Source: Arthrobacter bambusae
Lineage (GTDB): Bacteria > Actinomycetota > Actinomycetes > Actinomycetales > Micrococcaceae
Assembly (NCBI RefSeq): GCF_022606295.1
Contig: NZ_JAHHZS010000017.1
Location: 42,563 to 106,562, forward strand
Reading direction: 5' to 3'
Length of the DNA: 64,000 nt
Shown: positions 56,472 through 64,000 of the stretch, piece by piece
Numbering within the stretch: the stretch's first letter is position 1
Layout of the letters: each line of letters begins with the position of its first letter
The notes under the pieces: model-generated
What the model saw: the letters and a program-made list of their open reading frames with translations, nothing else
What the model was told of the DNA's origin: nothing
The model's database searches: none
Translations under genes and position numbers: made by a program

Positions 56472-58964
56472 TCAGGGCCGCCAGCGGAAGGGCGACCACA
56501 GGAGTTGGAACCACCTGGACATCAAGGACGGCGGGAACCAGTCCGCCCGCAAGACGGCAATCCAGGAGGCATTGCGCCGGAACGCGGCACGGACCGCCGC
56601 GATCCGGGCCGCGGCCGAGTTCGCTTGCTCCGCTGCCGCAATCGCGGGGATTCCCGCCGGGGGACCGTAACGCTGCCGTTCGAAGTCGCCCGTGAGTGAC
56701 GCAAGCGCGCGCCGCCCGGCGTCGTCGGAAGCGCCCGACGGCGACGCTGCCGCCACCGGTGCTCCGAGCGCAGCCGAGGTGCCCAATCGGGCCGCGAAAT
56801 GCCGCGGCGTTTCGCTGGGCACCGGCGGTACGCCGTAATCCGTGGCGAGGTCCTGGAGCTCAGCCCATGCCAGGACCGGGCCGTCCCGGGGCGGGCCCGG
56901 GCCGGCCGCGTGTCCCGAACCGCGCTGTCGTGCCCGCGCGGGCCTCAAGCGCCGCGCCCGGATGCCGGAGCGGACCAACCGCGGGGAGGCCACTAACACC
57001 GCCAAAAGGAGCGCGGCCGCGGTGACGTAAAGAACGGTTCCCGAGCCCGTGGCCGTGCCCGCTCCGACCCCCGGAGCCGCAAGCGGAGGCACAGCGGCGG
57101 TGCTCGGCGCGGGAGTCGAGGAACCCGGCACCAGGTTCTCGTCATGCAGGTTGGTGCTCGGGCCGCCCGCTGCCACAGGCTCGCTCGCGTAGGCCGGGAC
57201 CACGCCACGGGAAGGCGTTGGCTCGAAGGCGACCCAGCCGGCTCCTTCGAAGTAGAGCTCAGGCCAGGCATGGGCGTCACGGGAATCCACTTGGAACTCC
57301 GGCAGGGGTTCCTGTCCAGCCACGGCAACCGTGGCGCCTGTGGAGTGGCCCGGCGCGTAGCCCACGGCGATGCGGCTGGGGATTCCCTCGAGCCGCGCCA
57401 TGACCGCCATCGCGGAGGCGAAGTGAACGCAATAGCCGCTCTTCTGCTGCAGGAAGTCCGCCAGCACGGACATCCCGTTGCCGTCGTAACCGCCTTGCAC
57501 GGGAGCCTGCAGTGAGTAGGTGAACTGGGACGAGCGCAGGTAGTCCTGGATCGCCATCGCCTTCGCATAATTGCCGTTGGCGCCGGCCGTCACCGTCTTG
57601 GCGGTGTTCTTCACGATGTCCGGAACGTTGCCCGGCAACTGGATGAAATCCTGCGAGATGGAAGTGGGCTTGGCGTTGTCCTGGCTCAACGTTGCCGATG
57701 TCAGGGCCGGCAGCGCTGAATACACCGTGTACTGCTGGTTCCTCGTCGTGCCGTCCTCGCCACGGATGCTGAGCGTCTCAGGATCCCACGACCAGCGTCC
57801 GCTCAGGCCGTTGACGGCTGTCGGGGCATAGGGGACCGGGAGATACGGGCTGGTGAACTGCCCCGTATCGATCACCGTCACCTGGCGCACCAACTCGGAG
57901 GGGAGCGGGTAGTCCGGCGCCATCCGGCCCGGTCCGATGCGCCGGGAGGCCTCCCGGTCGTCCGGTGCCCAGGTATCGCCGTCGAACTTGTCAATGGTGA
58001 CGGAGCGCAGGTACACCGGGGCCGTGGAACTCGTGGCATAGGTGATGCTGCCGTCGCCGGTAGGATTCCGCAGGCTGTTGCCGAGCGTAATCATGGGATT
58101 CAGGCCGTTGGAGACGCCCCACGGGTTCAGCCGGGAACCCACGGGAAACGTCCCGCGCTCGAATCCCGGAACCGCCAACGGCAACAGCAACCCCAGAACC
58201 AAGGCCACGCCACCGATCACCATGGACCGCTTGAGCTGCCCCGTGCCGTGGGCGGTGTCGTTCTGCAGCCGCGAGTCCGGTGCGAACCACTGGCTGCAAC
58301 CCAGGATCAGAATGAAGCCGACGGCGGCGGCGAGGAACCCGGCGAGCCCGACGCTTTGCGGCTTGATGGTCGCCGGGAAAACGAGGACAACCAGCAGGCC
58401 CAGGCCACTCGTCGCAGGCATGCCGAGCGGGACCGCCAGGGCATCGACCAGGACAACCGCCAAGCCCAGGCCCGCGCAGGCGACAAACACTATTCCGGCG
58501 TTCGGGGAGACGGGGGCGGTCTCCGACACCACGGTTTCGCCGGCCCGTTTCAGGAACTGGCCCAGCGTGTCCAGGGTAGCGCCGGAGGGAATGAAGCCCG
58601 CGATGCTTTCCGGCCGGAAGAACGTGAAGTCGAGGATGAAGACCAACGCGACCAAGCCGCCCACGGTAGTGAGCACCGGGTGGACCCCCAGGGCACGGAG
58701 GACAGCCAGGGTCAATCCGACGATGAACACCGTGGTGATCGCGGGAACCAGCCACACCCAGCCCCTGAAGACCCCATTGAGTGAGAGTGACGCTCCGAGG
58801 ACGGCGACGGCGATGGCCGCGGACATTGCCCAAGGGTAGGCTCCCGGCCCTGCCTTTCGCGGGCGGAGCCACCTTCCCGGGCCGCGCGACGGGGTGTTGC
58901 CTGCCGTTGCCGGCGCCGGGAGCGGGGAACGTCCCGGAGCGCCGTTCCTGGAGGTAGTGGTCAT
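56472..58964 (-). CDS. TgpA-type transglutaminase-like membrane protein (DUF3488)
   Basis: About 830 residues: six membrane helices in the first 240 residues (DUF3488), an extracytoplasmic transglutaminase core with Cys in KSGYCVHFASAMAVMARL, His in SRDAHAWPELYFEG and Asp/Glu in WVAFEPTPSRG, then another helix and a cytoplasmic DUF4129-like end. The family is linked to cell-surface protein processing but the substrate is unknown. ATG 58964 overlaps the DUF58 stop (ATGA), so a longer frame to 59045 is rejected. Last gene of the moxR operon. Confidence 0.9.
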   Translation of the reverse strand: MTTTSRNGAPGRSPLPAPATAGNTPSRGPGRWLRPRKAGPGAYPWAMSAAIAVAVLGASLSLNGVFRGWVWLVPAITTVFIVGLTLAVLRALGVHPVLTTVGGLVALVFILDFTFFRPESIAGFIPSGATLDTLGQFLKRAGETVVSETAPVSPNAGIVFVACAGLGLAVVLVDALAVPLGMPATSGLGLLVVLVFPATIKPQSVGLAGFLAAAVGFILILGCSQWFAPDSRLQNDTAHGTGQLKRSMVIGGVALVLGLLLPLAVPGFERGTFPVGSRLNPWGVSNGLNPMITLGNSLRNPTGDGSITYATSSTAPVYLRSVTIDKFDGDTWAPDDREASRRIGPGRMAPDYPLPSELVRQVTVIDTGQFTSPYLPVPYAPTAVNGLSGRWSWDPETLSIRGEDGTTRNQQYTVYSALPALTSATLSQDNAKPTSISQDFIQLPGNVPDIVKNTAKTVTAGANGNYAKAMAIQDYLRSSQFTYSLQAPVQGGYDGNGMSVLADFLQQKSGYCVHFASAMAVMARLEGIPSRIAVGYAPGHSTGATVAVAGQEPLPEFQVDSRDAHAWPELYFEGAGWVAFEPTPSRGVVPAYASEPVAAGGPSTNLHDENLVPGSSTPAPSTAAVPPLAAPGVGAGTATGSGTVLYVTAAALLLAVLVASPRLVRSGIRARRLRPARARQRGSGHAAGPGPPRDGPVLAWAELQDLATDYGVPPVPSETPRHFAARLGTSAALGAPVAAASPSGASDDAGRRALASLTGDFERQRYGPPAGIPAIAAAEQANSAAARIAAVRAAFRRNASWIAVLRADWFPPSLMSRWFQLLWSPFRWRP

Positions 58965-60382
58965 CGCGGCACCGCCGCGCCACGGCGGACGTCCATCGCT
59001 GCCGCAGCGGCGGCGACGATCTCTCCTTGGTCGAAACCGGCCCATGCAGCGGGAAGGTCTGTCCTCGAACTCACGGCGACGGCCCGCCAGCCGCCCAGTT
59101 TCAAGGCTTCGATGACCGGCTGGACATGGTGCGGGTGGTCGGTCACCACGAGGGCAAAAGCGTTGGCCCCGTAGCCTGCGGCCGGCGCCAACGCACGGGC
59201 CTCCGAGAGCGGCATGTTGCCGAGCAGCGCGAGGACGGGACCACGCAGGCGGTGTGCCGCGAGCTTATCCATCAGATGGTCGTCGAAAGGCGCTTCGGCA
59301 CCATCGGCGACGCCGGCGGCCTCTTTGTGGCTGCGCTCGCCGTGGACATGCCGCGGGCCGCTTAGCTGGATGGCGGCCAGGCTTTCGGCGATGGACTGCA
59401 GGCCTCCCAGACCACTGAATTCCTCGGTTTCGGGATACGGTGCGGAGCGGGATGCGCGGAACGCGGGGTGTCCTGCAGCATCGAGGAAACGCAGCGAATA
59501 GTTGCGGTCGGCGAGGTGGGCACTGATCGACATCGCTGCCGTCACCACCCATTCGAAGTTTTCGCTGCTCACCAGTTCGAAAGCGTCCTCGTGGGTAGGA
59601 CCGAAGACCGCGGCGGAGCCGGACACGAAAGCGGAATAGCGCTGGTCCAGGATGATGGTCGCCTCGGGCGTGGTGACGGATTCCTCCTGCCGCACCATGA
59701 GTTCGCCGTGCCGCGCTGTCGCGGCCCAGTGGACTCGCCTCATGGGGTCTCCGTGCCGGTATTCGCGGGTCATCACGTCGTCGTCGCTGGGATTGGCCCG
59801 GATCCGGGTGGCCGTCACGCCGTCGTTTCCGCGTGCGCCGGCCAGCCCGGTGGCGGGGAGTTCGACGGCGGCCGGCGTTACGGTGAGGATGTCGCCGTCG
59901 TCGATCTCGTGGCGATGCAGCGACAAGCCGAAGGGATCGCAGAACTCGGCCGTCACCGGGCCGATCCTGAACTGGCCGCGCTTGCCGGAGCGCAAATGGT
60001 ATTCGTAGCGGCTGGTGCCGCCGGACGCGGCACGGGCAGGAAAGCGGAAGGCCGGAGGTTCGCCGAAACGTGCCGGCAATTGCTCCTCCATGATCACCGG
60101 TCCGGCGGCGGCGCCGGTTCGTGCCACGGCCAGCCGCACGGTGGCCGTGGAGGAAGTCTCCACGGACGCGGGATGGAATTCGCGGAATACCTGGAAGCGC
60201 GGTTTGAGGATACGGACGCCGGCAAGCGATACCAGCGGCAGCACCAACAGCAAGATCCCGAGGGCCAGCAGATCGCGCCTGCCCATGATCTGGGCCAGCA
60301 GCAAGGAACCTACGCCGCTGGCAAGCAAGCCCCAGCCCCGGTTCGTGAACAGATGCTTCGGAAGTAGATCGATCAGCGCCAT
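58961..60382 (-). CDS. DUF58 domain protein
   Basis: About 473 residues: two N-terminal membrane helices (GWGLLASGVGSLLLAQIMG, LLALGILLLVLPLVSLAGV), an Ig-like stretch, then the DUF58/vWA-like domain with MTREYRHGDPMRRVHWAATA (the conserved YxxGDxxRxIxW pattern). It partners MoxR ATPases as a putative metal-binding chaperone module. ATG 60382 has aaggggg upstream; the frame extends 36 codons further without support. moxR lies 22 nt upstream and TgpA overlaps downstream. Confidence 0.9.
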   Translation of the reverse strand: MALIDLLPKHLFTNRGWGLLASGVGSLLLAQIMGRRDLLALGILLLVLPLVSLAGVRILKPRFQVFREFHPASVETSSTATVRLAVARTGAAAGPVIMEEQLPARFGEPPAFRFPARAASGGTSRYEYHLRSGKRGQFRIGPVTAEFCDPFGLSLHRHEIDDGDILTVTPAAVELPATGLAGARGNDGVTATRIRANPSDDDVMTREYRHGDPMRRVHWAATARHGELMVRQEESVTTPEATIILDQRYSAFVSGSAAVFGPTHEDAFELVSSENFEWVVTAAMSISAHLADRNYSLRFLDAAGHPAFRASRSAPYPETEEFSGLGGLQSIAESLAAIQLSGPRHVHGERSHKEAAGVADGAEAPFDDHLMDKLAAHRLRGPVLALLGNMPLSEARALAPAAGYGANAFALVVTDHPHHVQPVIEALKLGGWRAVAVSSRTDLPAAWAGFDQGEIVAAAAAAMDVRRGAAVPR

Positions 60383-60404
60383 GCCTGCCCCCTTCTTCGC
60401 TGCC

Positions 60405-61481
60405 CTAGGCGCCGCGGCGTTCCGCGCCAGCGTCTTGGCTGACGGGGAGGGAGGCCAGGATGGCCCGGATGATGCTTTGCGGGGTGTCACCGGAACTCGC
60501 GGCCTTGCGGTCCAGGATGATGCGGTGTGCCAGGACGGACTCGGCTACGGAAATGACGTCGTCAGGGAGGACGAAGTCCCTTCCGTCCAGGGCGGCGGTC
60601 GCTTTGGCCGCCCGCAGTAGTTGCAGCAGGGAGCGGGGGCTGGCTCCGAGGCGCAGCCGGGCGCTGTCCCGGGTGGCCCGGCCCAAGGCAACCGTATATT
60701 CCTTGACGGATTGGGAGACGTAGACCTGCTGCACCGTGGCGATCATCGCGGCCACGTCGGCGGAGGTGACCACCGGGGTGACTTTGGCGAGGGGCGAGAC
60801 CGCCTGATGGGTCTCGAGCATCTCGATTTCGGAGAGCTTGTCCGGGTAGCCCATCGAGATGCGGGCCATGAAACGGTCCCGCTGTGCCTCCGGAAGCGGA
60901 TACGTGCCTTCCATCTCGATGGGGTTCTGCGTCGCGACAACCATGAACGGTTCGCCCAGCTGGTACGAATGGCCGTCCACCGTCACTTGATGTTCCTCCA
61001 TGCATTCAAGGAGGGCTGACTGCGTCTTCGCGGAGGCGCGATTGATTTCGTCTCCGATCACGATGTTGGCGAACACCGCGCCCATCCGGAACTCGAACTG
61101 GCGCGAGGACTGGTTGTAGATCGAGACCCCCGTGACGTCCGAGGGAAGCAGGTCCGGGGTGAACTGGATACGGCTGACCCTGCAATCGATGGTGCGGGCG
61201 AGGGTTTTGGCGAGCAGCGTCTTGCCGACACCCGGGACGTCCTCCACCAGCAGGTGGCCTTGGGCGAGGAGCACGGTGAGGGCAAGTTTTGCGGCCTCGG
61301 CTTTGCCGTCGATGACTTTGTTGATGGCCGCCAGGATCTTCTCACCGGCAGCGTGGAATTGCTCAGGGTCCATGACCGTCTGCTTGTGCCCGTTGAAGGA
61401 CTCGCGCTCAGGCGGCAGGGCAACCACGGCCTCGTCCCGTACCAACTGTTCATCAACGGTGCCGTGTCGCTTTGAGTCCAT
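60405..61481 (-). CDS. MoxR family AAA+ ATPase
   Basis: 358 residues. Walker A is in LLVEDVPGVGKTLLAKTLA, Walker B in ANIVIGDEINRASAKTQSAL, and the sensor region in VVATQNPIEMEGTYPLPEAQ, as usual for MoxR. The first 36 residues are an extra charged segment; ATG at codon 37 is an alternative start, but ATG 61481 has agggga upstream. First gene of a three-gene operon with DUF58 and TgpA, a common assembly thought to fold or assemble envelope complexes. Confidence 0.93.
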   Translation of the reverse strand: MDSKRHGTVDEQLVRDEAVVALPPERESFNGHKQTVMDPEQFHAAGEKILAAINKVIDGKAEAAKLALTVLLAQGHLLVEDVPGVGKTLLAKTLARTIDCRVSRIQFTPDLLPSDVTGVSIYNQSSRQFEFRMGAVFANIVIGDEINRASAKTQSALLECMEEHQVTVDGHSYQLGEPFMVVATQNPIEMEGTYPLPEAQRDRFMARISMGYPDKLSEIEMLETHQAVSPLAKVTPVVTSADVAAMIATVQQVYVSQSVKEYTVALGRATRDSARLRLGASPRSLLQLLRAAKATAALDGRDFVLPDDVISVAESVLAHRIILDRKAASSGDTPQSIIRAILASLPVSQDAGAERRGA

Positions 61482-61656
61482 GGACTATCCCCTCAGCCAT
61501 GACGGCACCCCGGCCGGGCGGCGGTGCCCTGGCCGGGATATACCGCCTTTGTACCAGACTACCCAGCCAAGGCCCGCCGCAGACAGGGGCAGCTTTCCGA
61601 AGCAAGTGGCATGGGTGGGATGCGGCAACGGTCAGGGAGGCATCAGCAGGGAAAGA

Positions 61657-61662
61657 TAGGGT
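61657..61662 (+). promoter_or_regulatory. Putative -10 box of leaderless tatD mRNA
   Basis: TAGGGT, 6 nt before the ATG at 61669. Confidence 0.5.
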
Positions 61663-61668
61663 GGATCC

Positions 61669-62553
61669 ATGTGCAATTCCCTCCCACCGGCTTCCTACCG
61701 CGCGCCGGATACCGGCGATTCCCGCAAGGAGTACCCACCTGCGCCCGAGCCTCTGCCGGTCCCCGTGATGGACAACCACACGCACCTCGATTTCCGGCAC
61801 GGCTTGATCGACGTCGCGGTGGCGGATGCCCTGGACGCGGCCGAAGCCGTGGGCGTCCAGGGCGCGGTGCAGGTGGGTTGCGACCTGGAGTCGTCGCGGT
61901 TCACGGTCCAGGCGCTCGACGCCGACCGGCGGCTCCTCGGAGCTGTCGCCATCCACCCCAACGACGCCCCCGTGTACGCGGGCCGCGGAGAGCTGGAATC
62001 GGCTCTCGCGGAAATCGAAGAGCTGGCTGCCCACCCACGGGTGCGCGCGATCGGCGAAACCGGGCTTGATTTCTTCCGCACCCACGGCGAGGGCCTAGTG
62101 CACCAGCGCCAGTCTTTCCGCCGCCACATCGATATCGCAAAGAGGCTGGACCTCACCCTCCAGATCCACGACCGCGACGCCCATGACGACGTCGTCCAGG
62201 TCCTGCGGGAGGAGGGGGCCCCGGAGCGGGTGGTATTCCATTGCTTCTCGGGCGATGAAGAACTGGCACGGATTTGTAACATGAACGGCTGGTACATGTC
62301 CTTTGCCGGCACCATGACGTTCAAGAATGCGGCGAACCTGAGGGACGCCTTGGCCATCGCGGATCCGGAACTGCTGCTCGTCGAAACCGATTCCCCGTTC
62401 CTCACTCCGCACCCTTACCGGGGCCGTCCGAACGCAAGCTACATGGTCCCGTACACGGTCCGTTCCATGGCTGAAGTGACGGGAACCGAGCTTTCGGCGC
62501 TGTGCTCGCAACTGGCCCAAAACACCGTGGCGACATATGGATCCTGGGACTGA
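61669..62553 (+). CDS. tatD: TatD family metal-dependent hydrolase
   Basis: 294 residues, TIM-barrel metallohydrolase (DNase-like). Metal ligands are in MDNHTHLDFRH, GETGLDFFR, LQIHDRDAHDDV, FHCFSGD and LLVETDSPFLTPHPYRG. The first 33 residues precede the barrel and are Pro-rich. The start at ATG 61669 is supported by a TAGGGT box at 6 nt. It is followed by rpfB, as in M. tuberculosis Rv1008-Rv1009. Confidence 0.92.
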   Translation: MCNSLPPASYRAPDTGDSRKEYPPAPEPLPVPVMDNHTHLDFRHGLIDVAVADALDAAEAVGVQGAVQVGCDLESSRFTVQALDADRRLLGAVAIHPNDAPVYAGRGELESALAEIEELAAHPRVRAIGETGLDFFRTHGEGLVHQRQSFRRHIDIAKRLDLTLQIHDRDAHDDVVQVLREEGAPERVVFHCFSGDEELARICNMNGWYMSFAGTMTFKNAANLRDALAIADPELLLVETDSPFLTPHPYRGRPNASYMVPYTVRSMAEVTGTELSALCSQLAQNTVATYGSWD

Positions 62554-62794
62554 GCAGAAGTCGCACTACATACCCGGTATGTAAAAATCTTGGTCACTTT
62601 ATAACGCTTCGGTTACAGTGGGTAACCAGTAGCCGGGGTCGGGGAAGGCCTTCGGACAACTTACTCCGTTCGCAATTGGTGTTTTTAGTTGAATTGAGTG
62701 TGGCGGCGCCCAGCTCCGCTGCAGTCCTCCAGCATGCTTCTGCCTGCTTCGGGACCGCGGCAGGAGGCCCCTGTGCGCTTTTCCCCGTGCCCGG
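62554..62794 (+). promoter_or_regulatory. Upstream region of rpfB with palindrome and promoter
   Basis: A perfect palindrome acatacc-c-ggtatgt lies at 62568-62582. Eight nt later a promoter is likely: -35 ttggtc (62590-62595), 18 nt, -10 tacagt (62614-62619). A second inverted repeat, ggttac-N5-gtaacc (62611-62627), covers the -10. That gives a leader of about 165 nt before ATG 62795. I see no gene and no riboswitch I can name in it. Confidence 0.5.
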
Positions 62795-63970
62795 ATGGTC
62801 CAAAAGTTACGGGCAAACATGGTCAAGTTCTTCACCACGGGCGGCAAGTTCAGTTTCGTCAAGGTCGGTGCGCAGCTGCTGGTTCTTTCGGCGCTGGTAC
62901 TGGGAGTGGTTGCCTTTACGGGCAACAACAAATCAGTCACCCTCAACGTCGACGGCAAAGTGAGTTCCGTCCAGACCTTCGGCAATACCGTTGACCAGGT
63001 GGTCAAGGCAGCCAAGGTCGACCTGAAGGCCGAAGACCGGGTTTCACCGGCTTTGAATACCTCGGTGCAGAACGGCTCCATCATCAACGTCAACCTGGCC
63101 AAGGCCGTCACCGTCAGCCTCGATGGCGCCCAACGGACGGTCAACACCACGGCTCCCAACGTCGAAGGCCTCGTCTCCGAGCTCGGCGTCGCGAGCGCTT
63201 CGGCTGTGTCCCAGCCGAAGGACACCCAGCTGGCCGTTTCCGGATCCTACGTTTCGATCCTGACCCCCAAGACGATCAGCCTGATCGTTGATGGCCAGAG
63301 CTCTTCGAAGACAACGACGGCGCCCGACGTAGGCACCGTGCTCAGTGATGCCGGCGTCTCGCTCGGCGCGAACGACCGGGTTTCGCAGCCGAACTCGGCC
63401 CCCGTTGTCCCCAACATGGTGATCAAGGTTTCCCGGGTGGACACGAGCAAGACCGCCACCGAGACGGAGAACGTTCCCTTCGACACGGTCACCACCCAGG
63501 ACCCCACCCAGTTCAGCGACCAGAAGACGGTAACCCAGGAAGGTGTCCTCGGGCTGCTCAGCAAGACGTTCAAACTCGTCCTGGTGGATGGCCGAGAGGC
63601 TTCCAGGACCCTGGTCTCCTCTGACGTCACGGTCCAGCCCGTCCCTGCGAAGGTGACGGTCGGAACCAAGGCGCGTCCCCAGCCTGCCCCCGCCGCTGCT
63701 GTGGCCTCCGGACCCACCGGGGCGCCGAACGAGGCAATGTGGGACAAAGTCGCACAGTGTGAGTCCGGTGGGAACTGGGCCATCAACACCGGCAACGGTT
63801 ACTACGGTGGCCTGCAGTTCGACATCCAGACCTGGGTCGGCAACGGCGGTGGCGCCTACGCTCCCAACGCCGCCGCCGCCAGCAAGGCCCAGCAGATCGA
63901 CATCGCCAACCGCGTCTACGCTCAGCGCGGCCTGTCGCCGTGGGGCTGCGGATGGGCAGCTTCCAGCTAG
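62795..63970 (+). CDS. rpfB: Resuscitation-promoting factor RpfB-like transglycosylase
   Basis: 391 residues: one N-terminal membrane anchor ([17 protein letters not shown]), DUF348 repeats ([59 protein letters not shown]), a G5 domain ([20 protein letters not shown]) and a C-terminal Rpf lysozyme-like domain with the catalytic Glu in [15 protein letters not shown] and a partner cysteine in WGCGWA. It cleaves peptidoglycan to wake dormant cells. ATG 62819 is an alternative start; neither has a strong ribosome-binding site. Confidence 0.93.
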   Translation: MVQKLRANMVKFFTTGGKFSFVKVGAQLLVLSALVLGVVAFTGNNKSVTLNVDGKVSSVQTFGNTVDQVVKAAKVDLKAEDRVSPALNTSVQNGSIINVNLAKAVTVSLDGAQRTVNTTAPNVEGLVSELGVASASAVSQPKDTQLAVSGSYVSILTPKTISLIVDGQSSSKTTTAPDVGTVLSDAGVSLGANDRVSQPNSAPVVPNMVIKVSRVDTSKTATETENVPFDTVTTQDPTQFSDQKTVTQEGVLGLLSKTFKLVLVDGREASRTLVSSDVTVQPVPAKVTVGTKARPQPAPAAAVASGPTGAPNEAMWDKVAQCESGGNWAINTGNGYYGGLQFDIQTWVGNGGGAYAPNAAAASKAQQIDIANRVYAQRGLSPWGCGWAASS

Positions 63971-64000
63971 GCACGTGAAATTGGCCGGGTCCGGAATCTC

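Noticed and set aside
58141..58170. tRNA-like gttcgaatcc-type sequence
   Set aside because: It lies inside the transglutaminase gene and no cloverleaf can be formed; no tRNA or rRNA was found anywhere in the window.
62554..62794. c-di-AMP riboswitch upstream of rpfB, as in some Actinobacteria
   Set aside because: The leader does not show the conserved ydaO core sequence; palindromes and a promoter explain it better.
63971..64000. Start of a following gene (rsmA/ksgA expected by synteny) at GTG 63975
   Set aside because: Only about 26 bases remain, with no convincing ribosome-binding site or recognisable residues.

Overview
The window looks like chromosomal DNA of a high-GC actinobacterium, most likely Arthrobacter sensu lato (Micrococcaceae). 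Supporting signs are mycothiol chemistry (mca), a WhiB regulator, an Rpf resuscitation factor, a PMT-type mannosyltransferase, many actinobacterial DUF families, frequent GTG starts and many putative leaderless promoters (TANNNT box 6-8 nt before the start codon). I see no rRNA, tRNA, insertion sequence, prophage or CRISPR array. One degraded gene and a cluster of tandem repeats are the main signs of genome flux.

Layout. 0-4.2 kb: branched-chain amino acid ABC transporter (livK end, livHMGF). 4.3-9.9 kb: Bax-inhibitor-like membrane protein, thiolase, and galactose genes (galT-galK divergent from a galM-like epimerase). 9.9-12.5 kb: AI-2E-type permease and ilvA. 12.6-20.7 kb: a block in the same order as the M. 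tuberculosis Rv1080c-Rv1086 neighbourhood (greA, DUF4307, mca, small membrane protein, thioredoxin-fold DUF255 protein, hemolysin III, Z-isoprenyl transferase), followed by a PIN-PhoH gene. 20.7-26.7 kb: a less conserved stretch with three tandem-repeat arrays, a GNAT, an unknown protein, an orphan prepilin peptidase, a NUDIX hydrolase, a tiny membrane protein and a TetR/MFS pair. 26.8-31 kb: fumC, carbonic anhydrase, DUF4245 and glpX. 31-36.3 kb: a DUF559 remnant, a FemAB-type ligase, manA, purE, purK and gtrA. 36.3-45.8 kb: a TIGR03089 protein, whiB, a large GT2 membrane glycosyltransferase, DUF5719, a zincin-like protein, DUF3499, Trm112 and ahcY. 45.9-51.9 kb: two tandem L,D-transpeptidases, RDD, SpoIIM and a TIGR01906 membrane protein. 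52-56.3 kb: PMT mannosyltransferase, rsmI and gabD. 56.5-61.5 kb: moxR-DUF58-transglutaminase operon. 61.7-64 kb: tatD and rpfB.

The cell envelope is a recurring theme: isoprenoid carrier synthesis, FemAB bridge ligase, GtrA, mannose supply (manA), GT2 and PMT glycosyltransferases, two L,D-transpeptidases and RpfB. The rest is central metabolism and housekeeping.

The most unusual observations are: the GT2 gene lacks any ATG/GTG/TTG start that would preserve its catalytic N-terminus; phoH has a hairpin plus a 23-codon ORF with a strong ribosome-binding site just upstream; a 66-bp palindrome with 27-bp arms occurs twice, each time between convergent genes; and three tandem arrays cluster within 3.6 kb.
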